Shown piece by piece: positions 35,628-43,663 of a stretch of DNA of 64,000 bases (position 1 is the first letter of the stretch; each line of letters starts with the position of its first letter). A program made the position numbers and the translations under genes. Source of the DNA: Oligoflexus tunisiensis (lineage in GTDB: Bacteria; Bdellovibrionota_B; Oligoflexia; Oligoflexales; Oligoflexaceae); assembly GCF_001748245.1 (NCBI RefSeq), contig NZ_BDFO01000001.1:1225345-1289344 (forward strand), in the 5' to 3' direction. The notes beneath the pieces are model-generated. The model saw nothing but the letters and a program-made list of their open reading frames with translations, ran no database searches and was not told where the DNA came from.

Positions 35628-36221
35628 TTAGAACTTAAAAGAAACGAAAACGGAAAGGTCATTGCGCTCGATGGCGACATCATCCAGCCTGATTCCGTTG
35701 GCGGAATCCTGGCTCATATCGTCCCGGCCAAGGGTTGTGCTGTAGCGATACTCACCACCGAAATCCATGGAAGGGGCGACCGCAAGAGCGAGGCCGACAC
35801 CGACATCGCCGTTCAAGAGTGAAGCGGAATTAAAATCCTCGAGAGCGAACTGATGGAGACTGAGTCCACCTTTTCCGTATACGATCATATTGCTTTGGGA
35901 AATAAAATCATAAGCAAAGTATCCAGCCAGAGCCATATCAGAGGATTCCGCTTCATTCTGCTCGTAGTTGGTCATGGACACTTCACTGCCGAAACGGGCG
36001 CGATCATCCAGCTGGAATTCGAAATCCACACCGAAACCGAGGCCCGCGACCGTATCATCAGCATCACGGCCCTGCTGCGGGCTGAGCCCATAGCCGTCGG
36101 ATTCGGCACGGATCTGACTATGGGTAAGCTTGGGTTTGATGGCGATGGCATCAGCGTAGGCGTGGGATGCGGCAAAAGTGGCGAGCGAGGCGAGAGTCAG
36201 GACGCTAAACTTGGAACCCAT
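35628..36221 (-). CDS. small outer-membrane beta-barrel protein
   Basis: The 197-residue product has a signal peptide ending at about residue 23 (LASLATFAASHAYADA). The mature protein alternates in strands with glycine/aromatic girdles (LGFGVDFEFQLDDRARFGSEV, GYFAYDFISQSNMIVYGKGG) and ends in VSFKF. This is the pattern of an eight-stranded OmpA/OmpW-like barrel with a C-terminal phenylalanine BAM signal. No ligand can be deduced. It ends 151 bases upstream of the sugar-dehydrogenase-like gene on the same strand. The 284 bases between it and the HAD gene contain no ORF or clear site. Confidence 0.8.
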   Translation of the reverse strand: MGSKFSVLTLASLATFAASHAYADAIAIKPKLTHSQIRAESDGYGLSPQQGRDADDTVAGLGFGVDFEFQLDDRARFGSEVSMTNYEQNEAESSDMALAGYFAYDFISQSNMIVYGKGGLSLHQFALEDFNSASLLNGDVGVGLALAVAPSMDFGGEYRYSTTLGRDDMSQDSANGIRLDDVAIERNDLSVFVSFKF

Positions 36222-36505
36222 GATGTTTCTCCTTGATGCCTAATCTGCGAAACGATTTCGCAAAGGGATCAGGAGCAAGCCGTGATCCATATTTTTAATC
36301 AATAAATTTGACCTGTTACGAATAACCTGCGGGCGCAATTCTGGCGACATCCGTGCTCCAAAATATACAGCTGAAGACGGATGGTTCAACTTACTCCTTG
36401 CCGGGCTGCTGCGAGTGAAGGATCCTGTAATCGTCCCCGGTTGCCTACAATTTGTAGCGCCCAGGTGGGCCGGACCGCTTGAATATACGACACACGGAGG
36501 TTAGC

Positions 36506-37231
36506 ATGGGTCAAAATGTGAAGAGCCTGTTGGCGGATAAGGAGGCCGTTCTCTTTGATGTGGACGGCACATTGGTCCAGAGCAATGAGATGCATGCCAG
36601 TGCCTGGGCTGAAGTGCTGCAACGTTTTGGACATGAAATCACCGCCGCCGAGGTCTGGCCTCTGATTGGCAAGGGCGGTGACAAAATTTTGCCCGAGCTG
36701 ATTGGTATTGACGCGGAGAGTCCAGAAGGAAAAGAGATTACAGAAGCCCGGACAAAAATCTTCATCGAGCACTACGCCCCCCGGGTCAAGGCCATTCCCT
36801 GCGCCAGCGAACTCGTCGATTACCTGCAGAAACAAGGCAAAAAAATCGTGATTGCCACCTCGGCCAGCAAGGAGGAACTCAATGCCATCCTGAAGTCCAC
36901 TGGCCTGGAAGGTCGCATCCCCGACATGACATCGTCCGACGATGCCGAGGCGTCCAAGCCGGATCCGGACATTATCGCCGCCGCTTTAAAAAAAGCCGGA
37001 ACCTCAGCGGACCAGGCGGTGATGATAGGGGATACTCCGTATGATGTGGAGGCCTCCGTGCGGGCAGGCATCAGCGTCATCGCCCTCCGTTGTGGAGGCT
37101 GGTCGGATGAGGACTTTGAAGGAGCCACCGCCGTCTGCGAAGGTCCCGAGGAACTTCTGACGGAACTCTGTCGCACCCCGGAAAGCTCCGCCCTGCAGCC
37201 CACGCCGCCGCAGGGCGAAGCCGCCCTGTAA
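36506..37231 (+). CDS. HAD-superfamily phosphatase (beta-phosphoglucomutase/PGP-like)
   Basis: The 241-residue enzyme has all four HAD motifs: FDVDGTL at residues 17-23 with Asp18 as nucleophile, IATSASK, the lysine in ASKPDPDIIAAALKKAG, and MIGDTPYDVEAS. The helical cap between motifs I and II places it in subclass I, with phosphoglycolate phosphatase and beta-phosphoglucomutase. The substrate is not predictable. The start has CGGAGG five bases upstream. The C-terminus carries a short Pro-rich tail (ALQPTPPQGEAAL). Confidence 0.88.
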   Translation: MGQNVKSLLADKEAVLFDVDGTLVQSNEMHASAWAEVLQRFGHEITAAEVWPLIGKGGDKILPELIGIDAESPEGKEITEARTKIFIEHYAPRVKAIPCASELVDYLQKQGKKIVIATSASKEELNAILKSTGLEGRIPDMTSSDDAEASKPDPDIIAAALKKAGTSADQAVMIGDTPYDVEASVRAGISVIALRCGGWSDEDFEGATAVCEGPEELLTELCRTPESSALQPTPPQGEAAL

Positions 37232-37249
37232 CCTTCAAGCTCAACGTAT

Positions 37250-37271
37250 GGCCAGGGCTCATTCCCTGGTC
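37250..37271 (+). terminator. hairpin after HAD phosphatase
   Basis: An 8-bp stem with one G-U pair encloses a six-base loop, starting 19 bases after the stop. There is no T-run, so termination strength is doubtful. Confidence 0.4.
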
Positions 37272-37381
37272 TGCATCCTTTCACTCGCCGATTTTCCGTC
37301 CTTTGCGGCTCAACGCAAATCAATCCTTGAGAAAATTTTCCGATAGATCCCTGTAGGCCTGTCAAGGTAAAGGAGTCCACC

Positions 37382-37648
37382 TTGTATAAAGTCATGCTAG
37401 GGATAGCGCTTTTTGCCCCATTTTGTGCATTCGGCAACCCAAAAGAAAATTTTGTGAAGGCAGTCGTGGAACAATGCCAGCTCCCCAAGGAAAAGGCGGA
37501 AAAACTGGCAACGACCGGACGCACGGGAACGATCGTTCTCTTCATCCACTGTGTGAATCCGCAATTCAAAATCAGTGATGACTGCGTGCTGAGCTGCAAG
37601 AAGCAAAGCAACCATATCGGTGGCTATACGGCCAGGGTCAGAACCTGA
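37382..37648 (+). CDS. small exported cysteine-containing protein
   Basis: The 88-residue product has a short signal peptide (MLGIALFAPFCAFG) and a compact mature part with four cysteines (EQC, HCVN, DDC, LSC), which probably form two disulfides. I know no family. The start is decided by the ribosome site: AAAGGAG at 37369-37375 is six bases before a TTG at 37382 but 18 before the first ATG at 37394. TTG is therefore preferred. Its TGA overlaps an ATG in the frame of the next gene. Confidence 0.65.
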   Translation: MYKVMLGIALFAPFCAFGNPKENFVKAVVEQCQLPKEKAEKLATTGRTGTIVLFIHCVNPQFKISDDCVLSCKKQSNHIGGYTARVRT

Positions 37649-37683
37649 TGCAGAAGACTATCACAATAAGCGGAGCCTTCCGA

Positions 37684-39003
37684 ATGCCTATGAAATCCAT
37701 TGTTATGCTGCTGGCTGCTGCGACATCGACGCCGGCCCTGGCCCAGGATGACCTCGAGAAACGTGTTGAGGCTCTGGAAATCGAAGTCAGCAGAAATCCC
37801 ATCGAGTTCGGTGCGATCTTTGATTCACGCTATGATCTTCTGAGCTACACCCCAGAGGGTGGAAAAAAGGATACGGTCAACCTGAATCGCATGCTCTTCT
37901 CACTCAACATGAGCGCCAACCTCACGCCTAAACTTTCCCTTCATGGCCGCTACACCATGAGCAAGGTCTATATCAATTATGGAGACCCACACCCGGGCGC
38001 GATCACCTATGCCGAAGGTCGTACGTATAACGGTTCCCAGGCTTATATGGAACGGGCTTATGCCAACTACAGTCCTCTCGAGGGCCTGACTTTTTCCTTC
38101 GGACGTCTGCCGACTGTAGATGGCCCGCCGACGCATGTGCCCGATCAAACCACACGGCAGGGATCGTATCCTAAGCTGTCGTATGCCTATATCCTTGATG
38201 GCTATGGCATGACCTACGAAATACCCGGAAATTCGGGTCTGGTCTTCCGCTATATTTATTCCCCGCAGGGCTGGGTCGATCAAATTACGACCGATACGGA
38301 CTGGAAAACCCGAGGTCCGAACTACCAGTCACATGAAGTGAAGGATGCCGATGGCAACGTTGTGAAGGTGCTGCCGGATGTCTCCGACCTTCATACTTTC
38401 ATGCTCGACTACAATATTCTCGGTTCCGCCATCGCCCGGGACATCAATATCATCGGGATCTATATCCAGATGAATGGCGCTCCCTATGATACCGTGGATA
38501 ACGACGGCAATCTGCTTTTCGGCAAGTATTCCCATTCCACTGCCACGGGCTACGTGGAACTCGTGGATATCGCGAAGAGCGGTATTTCGCTCAACGTCTC
38601 GCATGTCGTTTCCATGCTGAAGGATGATGTCGGCACGGACAGAAACTATACCTTGAATGGTTCAGCCTCGCTCGTGGGTATAGGCTATCAGGCCTCACTG
38701 GGATCCTTCCGCCCCTTCCTTTACGGGGAGTATTTGACCAGCACCAAGGGCTATCATTTTTATGATGATATTCCGGAAGAGCCCTTCAGTTTCTATTCCA
38801 CGCGCGGAACAGCGTTTCAGCTTTCTGTGACCCATGAAGTGGAACACTATGGGCGCCTCAAGCTGGGCTATGCCCGCTGTCAGCCGGACTATCAGTGGGG
38901 TTATCCCATCTATGCCGATGCGGATGGCAATATTGTCACCGAGAGCGCGAAAACCAAGGATAAGATGGATTCCATCTACGCCAGCTTCCGCGTCGATATT
39001 TGA
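37684..39003 (+). CDS. DUF3373-like outer-membrane beta-barrel protein
   Basis: The 439-residue protein has a signal peptide (MPMKSIVMLLAAATSTPALA), a short coiled-coil stretch (DLEKRVEALEIEVSR) typical of trimeric porin-like starts, and many barrel strands. Phrases such as VNLNRMLFSLNMSANLTPKL, MERAYANYSPLEGLTFSFGR and QTTRQGSYPKLSYAY match the DUF3373 group. It probably forms an outer-membrane channel. I chose 37684, which puts the signal peptide first; the ATG at 37648, overlapping the previous stop, would add 12 residues. The kinase gene starts eight bases after its end. Confidence 0.78.
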   Translation: MPMKSIVMLLAAATSTPALAQDDLEKRVEALEIEVSRNPIEFGAIFDSRYDLLSYTPEGGKKDTVNLNRMLFSLNMSANLTPKLSLHGRYTMSKVYINYGDPHPGAITYAEGRTYNGSQAYMERAYANYSPLEGLTFSFGRLPTVDGPPTHVPDQTTRQGSYPKLSYAYILDGYGMTYEIPGNSGLVFRYIYSPQGWVDQITTDTDWKTRGPNYQSHEVKDADGNVVKVLPDVSDLHTFMLDYNILGSAIARDINIIGIYIQMNGAPYDTVDNDGNLLFGKYSHSTATGYVELVDIAKSGISLNVSHVVSMLKDDVGTDRNYTLNGSASLVGIGYQASLGSFRPFLYGEYLTSTKGYHFYDDIPEEPFSFYSTRGTAFQLSVTHEVEHYGRLKLGYARCQPDYQWGYPIYADADGNIVTESAKTKDKMDSIYASFRVDI

Positions 39004-39011
39004 GGGTGAGC

Positions 39012-41789
39012 ATGACCAGGTCGCGGCAGGGGTACAACAGTTTCTGGAAAATGCTGACAGCATTCTCCAGGCTGGGCCTCCTTGTCCTCGGTGTCGGTCT
39101 TTCCTCGCTGGCCCTGGCGGAGCTAAACGTCCGGGACCTCCTGTCCACGGAAAAGGCGCAACAGATGATGCTGGATAACCCGCGCCAGCTCATCGAAGTC
39201 CTGGAACCTCTGGTCACCCAGGGCAGCACGGACCTGCCGCCTCAACTGCACCTTCGCGCCGCCCGTCTTTATGCGGAAGGTCTCGTGGAGTTGGGGAATA
39301 CGGCCCGCCTGGAAGATTTCATTCCCAAGCTTCAAAAGACTCTCTCTCCCAGTCGCGAGCCGGAAATCCTGGCGGAAAATCTTCTGGTTCAATTCCTTTT
39401 GATTCAGCAGGGGCAGGCGTATCCCACGACGGAGGAAAAGGAGAAGGCCTTCCAGGCCCTGCGTCTGGAAGCCGACCAGGCGGGTCTTCCCGCGGTCAAA
39501 GCCCGCATTCTCACCCGATTTTCCATATTTCTGACCGACAAGGGCGCGTTTCTGCAAGCCATGGAGCTGCAGAACGAGGTTCAGGATCTGATCGGCCAGG
39601 CTTCCGATCTTCCGGAAACCGATCAGGCGACCATCAAGAGCGCCATGGCTCAGCTGTATCAGCGTCTGGGGCAGGCCGAGCGATCGCTGGAACTCATGCG
39701 CGAGGTCCTGGAATTCAGTGAAAGGATGCAGCTGCATTATCTCGCTGCCACCACACAGTTGAATATTGGATCCTATCATGAGAAGCAGGCTGATCCTGAA
39801 GCCAGGACCAGGGCCCGGACCGCTTATGAAGCCGCACAAAGCAAGGCCCAGGCGATTGATGATGGTATCACCGTCGGAGCGTCTCTCCTCGGGCTGGCTC
39901 GCATTTCAATCGGGACGAAGGAGAACCGCAAGGCCATCGCATATCTTGAAAAGGCTTTGGCTCTTTTTACCGAAATGCAACAGATCGTCTGGCTGGGGGA
40001 AGTGTACCTGAACCTCGGACAGGCACTGGCCGCTGCTGGCCGCCATCGTGAAGCGGAACAGGCTCTGGAAAATGCGGAACTTTATTTTCCCCCGGACTAT
40101 CTTGGTGATCATAACCGCATTCTTGAGCAGAGAGCCTTCAATCTTTATGCCCTCGGCAACAAGGATGCGGCGTTTACGGCGCTCAAGGAACATGTGGCCG
40201 TTCATAAGAAATTGAATAATGAAAAATTCAATCAGGACCTCTCGCAGCTGATGGTCCGCCTCGGCCTGAAGGTGGCAGAGGATCGCAACGCCATGCTGCT
40301 GAAGGAGAATGAACTGCAGCACCAACGCATCGAGGACGCCGAACGGCTGCGCCTCTATATGAGCGTGGTTCTGGGGCTTTCCATTCTCATGATGGGCTTT
40401 CTCGGCTTCTCGCTCTGGAGTGCCCGCGAAGTGAAAAAGAGCCGGAAGAAACTGCAAAGAATTCTGGATAACATCGATGAAGGGATCCTGACCGTGGATC
40501 GTTCCCTTCGCATCGAACCGCATTATTCCCGGCATGTTCATAAGATTTTTGAAGGCAGTTCCAGCAGCCTGGCCGGCCACGAAGTTTTAGCGCCCCTGGC
40601 CACGCATTCGAGTCTGCATCCTGAGGCTTTGACTCTGCTGCGTGAGTCCCTGCAGGCCTCCCTGGGCAACGATATGCTCAGTTGGGAGCTGAACAGCGGT
40701 CACGTGCCCATTGAATTTGTCATTAAAAAACAGGACAAGGATCGCCATATCTCCATCAACTGGGTGCCTTTGATGAACCGCGGTCAGCAGATCGAAGGCT
40801 TTCTCCTCGGTCTGCGGGATGTTACGGCCCGGCGTCTTTTGGAAGCCAGGGTCCAGGAGGAAAAGCAGAAGAGCGATCGCCTGACGAGGCTGCTCAGTGA
40901 GCTGGCGCAGACGGATCGCCGTCGTGCCGCCGACCTCTTAAAGCAGGTGACACGGCTCCTTGCCCAGGGTCTTGAATCCGGGAAAATGGAACAATTCAAG
41001 CGCGACGTGCATACCTATAAGGGTGTGGCCCGCAGCCTTGGACTTTGGGACCTGGGCCGCTTTTTACATGCGCTGGAGGATCGGGTGGCCGAGGTGCAAC
41101 AGCCGGATTCCCTGGCTGCGCTCTGGGATGAACTGCGCCCGACCTGGGACGGTCTTTTCCATGATTATGGCACGATGCTGGCGGATCTTTTGGATAACAG
41201 GAATGAAACAGGCAGCGCCGGAAGAAATCTGCTCGGCCTTGTCAGTCAGAAGGCTCCTCTTCTCGCGGATCATCTTAAGGGTCACGGCTTCGCCACTTTC
41301 AGCCTGACGGTACGCGACAGCCTCAACATCTGGCCGCAGCCCATCATCGAGATTCTCGACAAGGTCCTCATTCATGCTCTCATCAATGCTGCGGATCATG
41401 GTTATATCCTGACTCCCAAAGGCAAGCTGTCGCGCACGGAACCGACCTTCCGTATCGAGGCCCGTCTTTTGCCCACGCATGGCGAGGTTCGGATCATGGA
41501 TCAGGGAGCCGGGCTGGATATTTTGAAGATCTGCGCCATGGCTGTCAAAAAACGCATTCCGATCGAGGATGAGGCGTCGGTTCTGGAGGTGCTCTTTATG
41601 GACGGCACCACGACCACGGATTCGGTGACCATCACCAGTGGCCGTGGCATTGGTCTGGCTGCCATTCGATCGCTGGTCACGAGTGTGCAGGGACGGGTTA
41701 ACATTGAGAATAATCAGGAAGGACCGGGCACGACCCTCGTTCTGGATTTTCCTGCGTCTCATTTCATCCAGGCCGCTGCCGCCGCCTAG
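39012..41789 (+). CDS. TPR sensor kinase with internal Hpt domain and CheA-like ATPase
   Basis: The 925-residue protein has an N-terminal hydrophobic signal/anchor and an extracytoplasmic TPR-type helical array (about residues 60-420). A transmembrane helix lies near 447-471 and a PAS-like domain near 480-605. An Hpt domain carries His667 in HTYKGVARSLGL. The C-terminal HATPase is of CheA kind, with the N-box LIHALINAADHG near 787, MDQGAGLD near 829, and TSGRGIGLAAIRSLV. It lacks the usual HisKA dimerisation helix, and no receiver domain or response regulator is adjacent. It presumably phosphorylates its own Hpt histidine and passes the phosphate on to an unlinked regulator. The ATG at 39012 follows GAGGGTGAG; a TTG at 39000 is possible. 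Confidence 0.85.
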   Translation: MTRSRQGYNSFWKMLTAFSRLGLLVLGVGLSSLALAELNVRDLLSTEKAQQMMLDNPRQLIEVLEPLVTQGSTDLPPQLHLRAARLYAEGLVELGNTARLEDFIPKLQKTLSPSREPEILAENLLVQFLLIQQGQAYPTTEEKEKAFQALRLEADQAGLPAVKARILTRFSIFLTDKGAFLQAMELQNEVQDLIGQASDLPETDQATIKSAMAQLYQRLGQAERSLELMREVLEFSERMQLHYLAATTQLNIGSYHEKQADPEARTRARTAYEAAQSKAQAIDDGITVGASLLGLARISIGTKENRKAIAYLEKALALFTEMQQIVWLGEVYLNLGQALAAAGRHREAEQALENAELYFPPDYLGDHNRILEQRAFNLYALGNKDAAFTALKEHVAVHKKLNNEKFNQDLSQLMVRLGLKVAEDRNAMLLKENELQHQRIEDAERLRLYMSVVLGLSILMMGFLGFSLWSAREVKKSRKKLQRILDNIDEGILTVDRSLRIEPHYSRHVHKIFEGSSSSLAGHEVLAPLATHSSLHPEALTLLRESLQASLGNDMLSWELNSGHVPIEFVIKKQDKDRHISINWVPLMNRGQQIEGFLLGLRDVTARRLLEARVQEEKQKSDRLTRLLSELAQTDRRRAADLLKQVTRLLAQGLESGKMEQFKRDVHTYKGVARSLGLWDLGRFLHALEDRVAEVQQPDSLAALWDELRPTWDGLFHDYGTMLADLLDNRNETGSAGRNLLGLVSQKAPLLADHLKGHGFATFSLTVRDSLNIWPQPIIEILDKVLIHALINAADHGYILTPKGKLSRTEPTFRIEARLLPTHGEVRIMDQGAGLDILKICAMAVKKRIPIEDEASVLEVLFMDGTTTTDSVTITSGRGIGLAAIRSLVTSVQGRVNIENNQEGPGTTLVLDFPASHFIQAAAAA

Positions 41790-41911
41790 AGGTGATGAAA
41801 AGGCCCCTCATTCTACGTTGCTCGGTCAGCTCCGCTCCTCATGTACCAGCGTGTACACTCCCCGGTGCTCGCCTCTCTCGCGCCTTGCCTGAGGGGCCTT
41901 TTCATCACCTC
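41789..41911. repeat. 123-nt nested inverted-repeat element between convergent genes
   Basis: Perfect 22-bp inverted arms at 41789-41810 and 41890-41911 flank a 79-base centre. A second inverted repeat, TGTAC/GTACA at 41842-41846 and 41853-41857, sits almost exactly at the middle of the element. The left arm starts within the stop codon of the kinase gene and the right arm ends 12 bases before the mgtC stop. No target-site duplication is visible. It could be a bidirectional terminator, a small structured RNA or a MITE-like element. Confidence 0.75.
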
Positions 41912-41922
41912 CAGGCACACAC

Positions 41923-42387
41923 TCAATTGTCATGTTTCGGATCCGGAATCAAAGCCAGTACACCCAGGGCGAACAGCGTCCCGATCACTGCACTCGCCTC
42001 GCGGCCCAGGCCGACGACGATGCCGATGCAAGCTGTAAACCAGATGCTGGCCGCGGTGGTCAGACCTTCGACTTTTCTTTTGTCGGTGCGTTTTAGAATG
42101 GAGCCAGCTCCGACAAAGCCGATGCCGGCCATGATTCCTTGAATCACGCGGCTCATATCCTCGAAGGGCATGTGTGCCTGTTGCACGGCAGCAACGACAA
42201 AGGCGGTTCCCAGGCAGACCAGCATATGGGTGCGGAGACCGGCATCCTTGCCTCGCCACTCGCGTTCGTAACCGATCAAGCCGCCGAGGACAGCGCCCAC
42301 CAGCAGACGGATCACGAGGCGTGTTGCGGTTTGCAGGCTCGGCAGATCGGAAAATTCGGCGACCACGCCATCCCATATTTCATCCAT
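41923..42387 (-). CDS. MgtC/SapB family inner-membrane protein
   Basis: The 154-residue protein has four hydrophobic segments and the MgtC/SapB signature: RLLVGAVLGGLIGYEREWRG, AGLRTHMLVCLGTAFV, VIQGIMAGIGFVGAGSIL and the EGLTTAASIWFTACIGIVVG segment. MgtC proteins modulate F1Fo ATP synthase or magnesium-related physiology in some pathogens; the short version without the C-terminal ACT-like domain, as here, is widespread and poorly defined. It lies 34 bases downstream of hutI on the same strand and may be co-transcribed. Confidence 0.88.
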   Translation of the reverse strand: MDEIWDGVVAEFSDLPSLQTATRLVIRLLVGAVLGGLIGYEREWRGKDAGLRTHMLVCLGTAFVVAAVQQAHMPFEDMSRVIQGIMAGIGFVGAGSILKRTDKRKVEGLTTAASIWFTACIGIVVGLGREASAVIGTLFALGVLALIPDPKHDN

Positions 42388-42421
42388 CCCGGCCGATCGC
42401 CCCCATTATTAAGCGCGTGCT

Positions 42422-43660
42422 CTAAGTCAAACGCATGCCTCCGATCACAACCTCCTTGGGCTTGGTTTGACCGAAGTGCGCGATCCATTGCTCGACGGAG
42501 TTCACGCCATGCACGACGACATCGGCATCATAGCCTGGCATGAACGCGCCTTTATGTTCTTCAAGACGCAAGGCCCGGGCGGCATTCCAGGTCACGGCCA
42601 CCAGCGCCTCGGCTGCGCTCATGCCGCAGTACAAGGCGGCGAGACTGGCGGCAAAGGGAAGATTGCCAATGAAACAGGAGCCCGGATTGAAATCACTGGC
42701 CACCGCGATCGGACAGTCCGCATCGCGATACCTTGAGGCCTTGGCATAAGCGATCTTCGTATAGAAGGATGTGCCGGGCAAAAGAACGGCGACCGTTCCT
42801 GCTTCCGCCATGGCGCGAATGCCTGTATCACTGGCTGCCTGGACGTGATCCGCGCTGGCCGCCCCCCAGCGGGCTGCTGCAAAAGCCGCGCCACTGTCAT
42901 TGAATTCATCCGCATGCACGCGAAGCTTCAGGCCCAGCGAGAGCGCCTTTTGCGCAAAGCTCTCGGCATCGGCGACCGAGAAATAGCCGTCCTCGACAAA
43001 GGCATCGACCCAATCCGCAAGACCGGTGCGGGCGAGTTCCGGCAGAAGCTCATCGCGCATCGCCTGCACATAGGATGATTTATCAGGAATATCGGTCGGC
43101 AGATCATGCAGGGCGAGACAGGTTACCACCACGGTCTGCGGACTCGCGGCTCCCACCTGTCTGAGAACCCGGAGCAGGCGCAGCTCTTCGGCCACGGACT
43201 GACCGTAACCCGTCTTGGCTTCGACCGTCGTCACACCGTTGCGCAGAAAAACCCAGAGCTGTGACAGGCATTTTTGCATCAGTTGATGATCATCCGCCGC
43301 GCGTGTGCTGCGTATGGAATATTTAATGCCACCGCCGCGGGCGGCGATCTCCTGATAGGTGGATCCGCTCAGGCGCATCGCGAATTCATGCGTACGGTCA
43401 CCACCAAAGATGGGGTGCGTGTGACAATCAATCAAGCCGGGCGTTACCAGAGCCCCGCGGGCATCAAGCTGGGGCCAGCGTTCGAATCGTTCCGGTATCG
43501 CGCCGCCGCCCATGTCCTGAATTTTTCCATCCGCGATCGCCAGCCAGCCATGAGCGATCACGCCCAGGTCATCCGGTGTGATGCGGATGTACCGCTTTTC
43601 TGTGGCCAAAGGTGCCAGGGTTACGAGTTGTCCGCAGTTCTTGATTAGCAGCTGTGCCAT
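42422..43660 (-). CDS. hutI: imidazolonepropionase HutI
   Basis: The 412-residue amidohydrolase opens the ring of imidazolone-5-propionate in histidine degradation. The metal-binding CHTHPIFGGDRTHEF motif, LSGSTYQEIAARGGGI, TTVEAKTGYG, RVHADEFNDSGAA, SADHVQAAS and the late ASDFNPGS (metal-binding Asp) are all present. Length is normal. No other hut gene is in view: the gene starts three bases after the cysS stop and so appears to be carried on a tRNA-synthetase transcript, an unusual setting. Confidence 0.93.
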   Translation of the reverse strand: MAQLLIKNCGQLVTLAPLATEKRYIRITPDDLGVIAHGWLAIADGKIQDMGGGAIPERFERWPQLDARGALVTPGLIDCHTHPIFGGDRTHEFAMRLSGSTYQEIAARGGGIKYSIRSTRAADDHQLMQKCLSQLWVFLRNGVTTVEAKTGYGQSVAEELRLLRVLRQVGAASPQTVVVTCLALHDLPTDIPDKSSYVQAMRDELLPELARTGLADWVDAFVEDGYFSVADAESFAQKALSLGLKLRVHADEFNDSGAAFAAARWGAASADHVQAASDTGIRAMAEAGTVAVLLPGTSFYTKIAYAKASRYRDADCPIAVASDFNPGSCFIGNLPFAASLAALYCGMSAAEALVAVTWNAARALRLEEHKGAFMPGYDADVVVHGVNSVEQWIAHFGQTKPKEVVIGGMRLT

Positions 43661-43663
43661 GGG

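Noticed and set aside
41789..41911. Calling the inverted-repeat element a transposon
   Set aside because: No transposase and no target-site duplication are visible, and its ends coincide closely with two gene ends, so I left it as an unclassified repeat.
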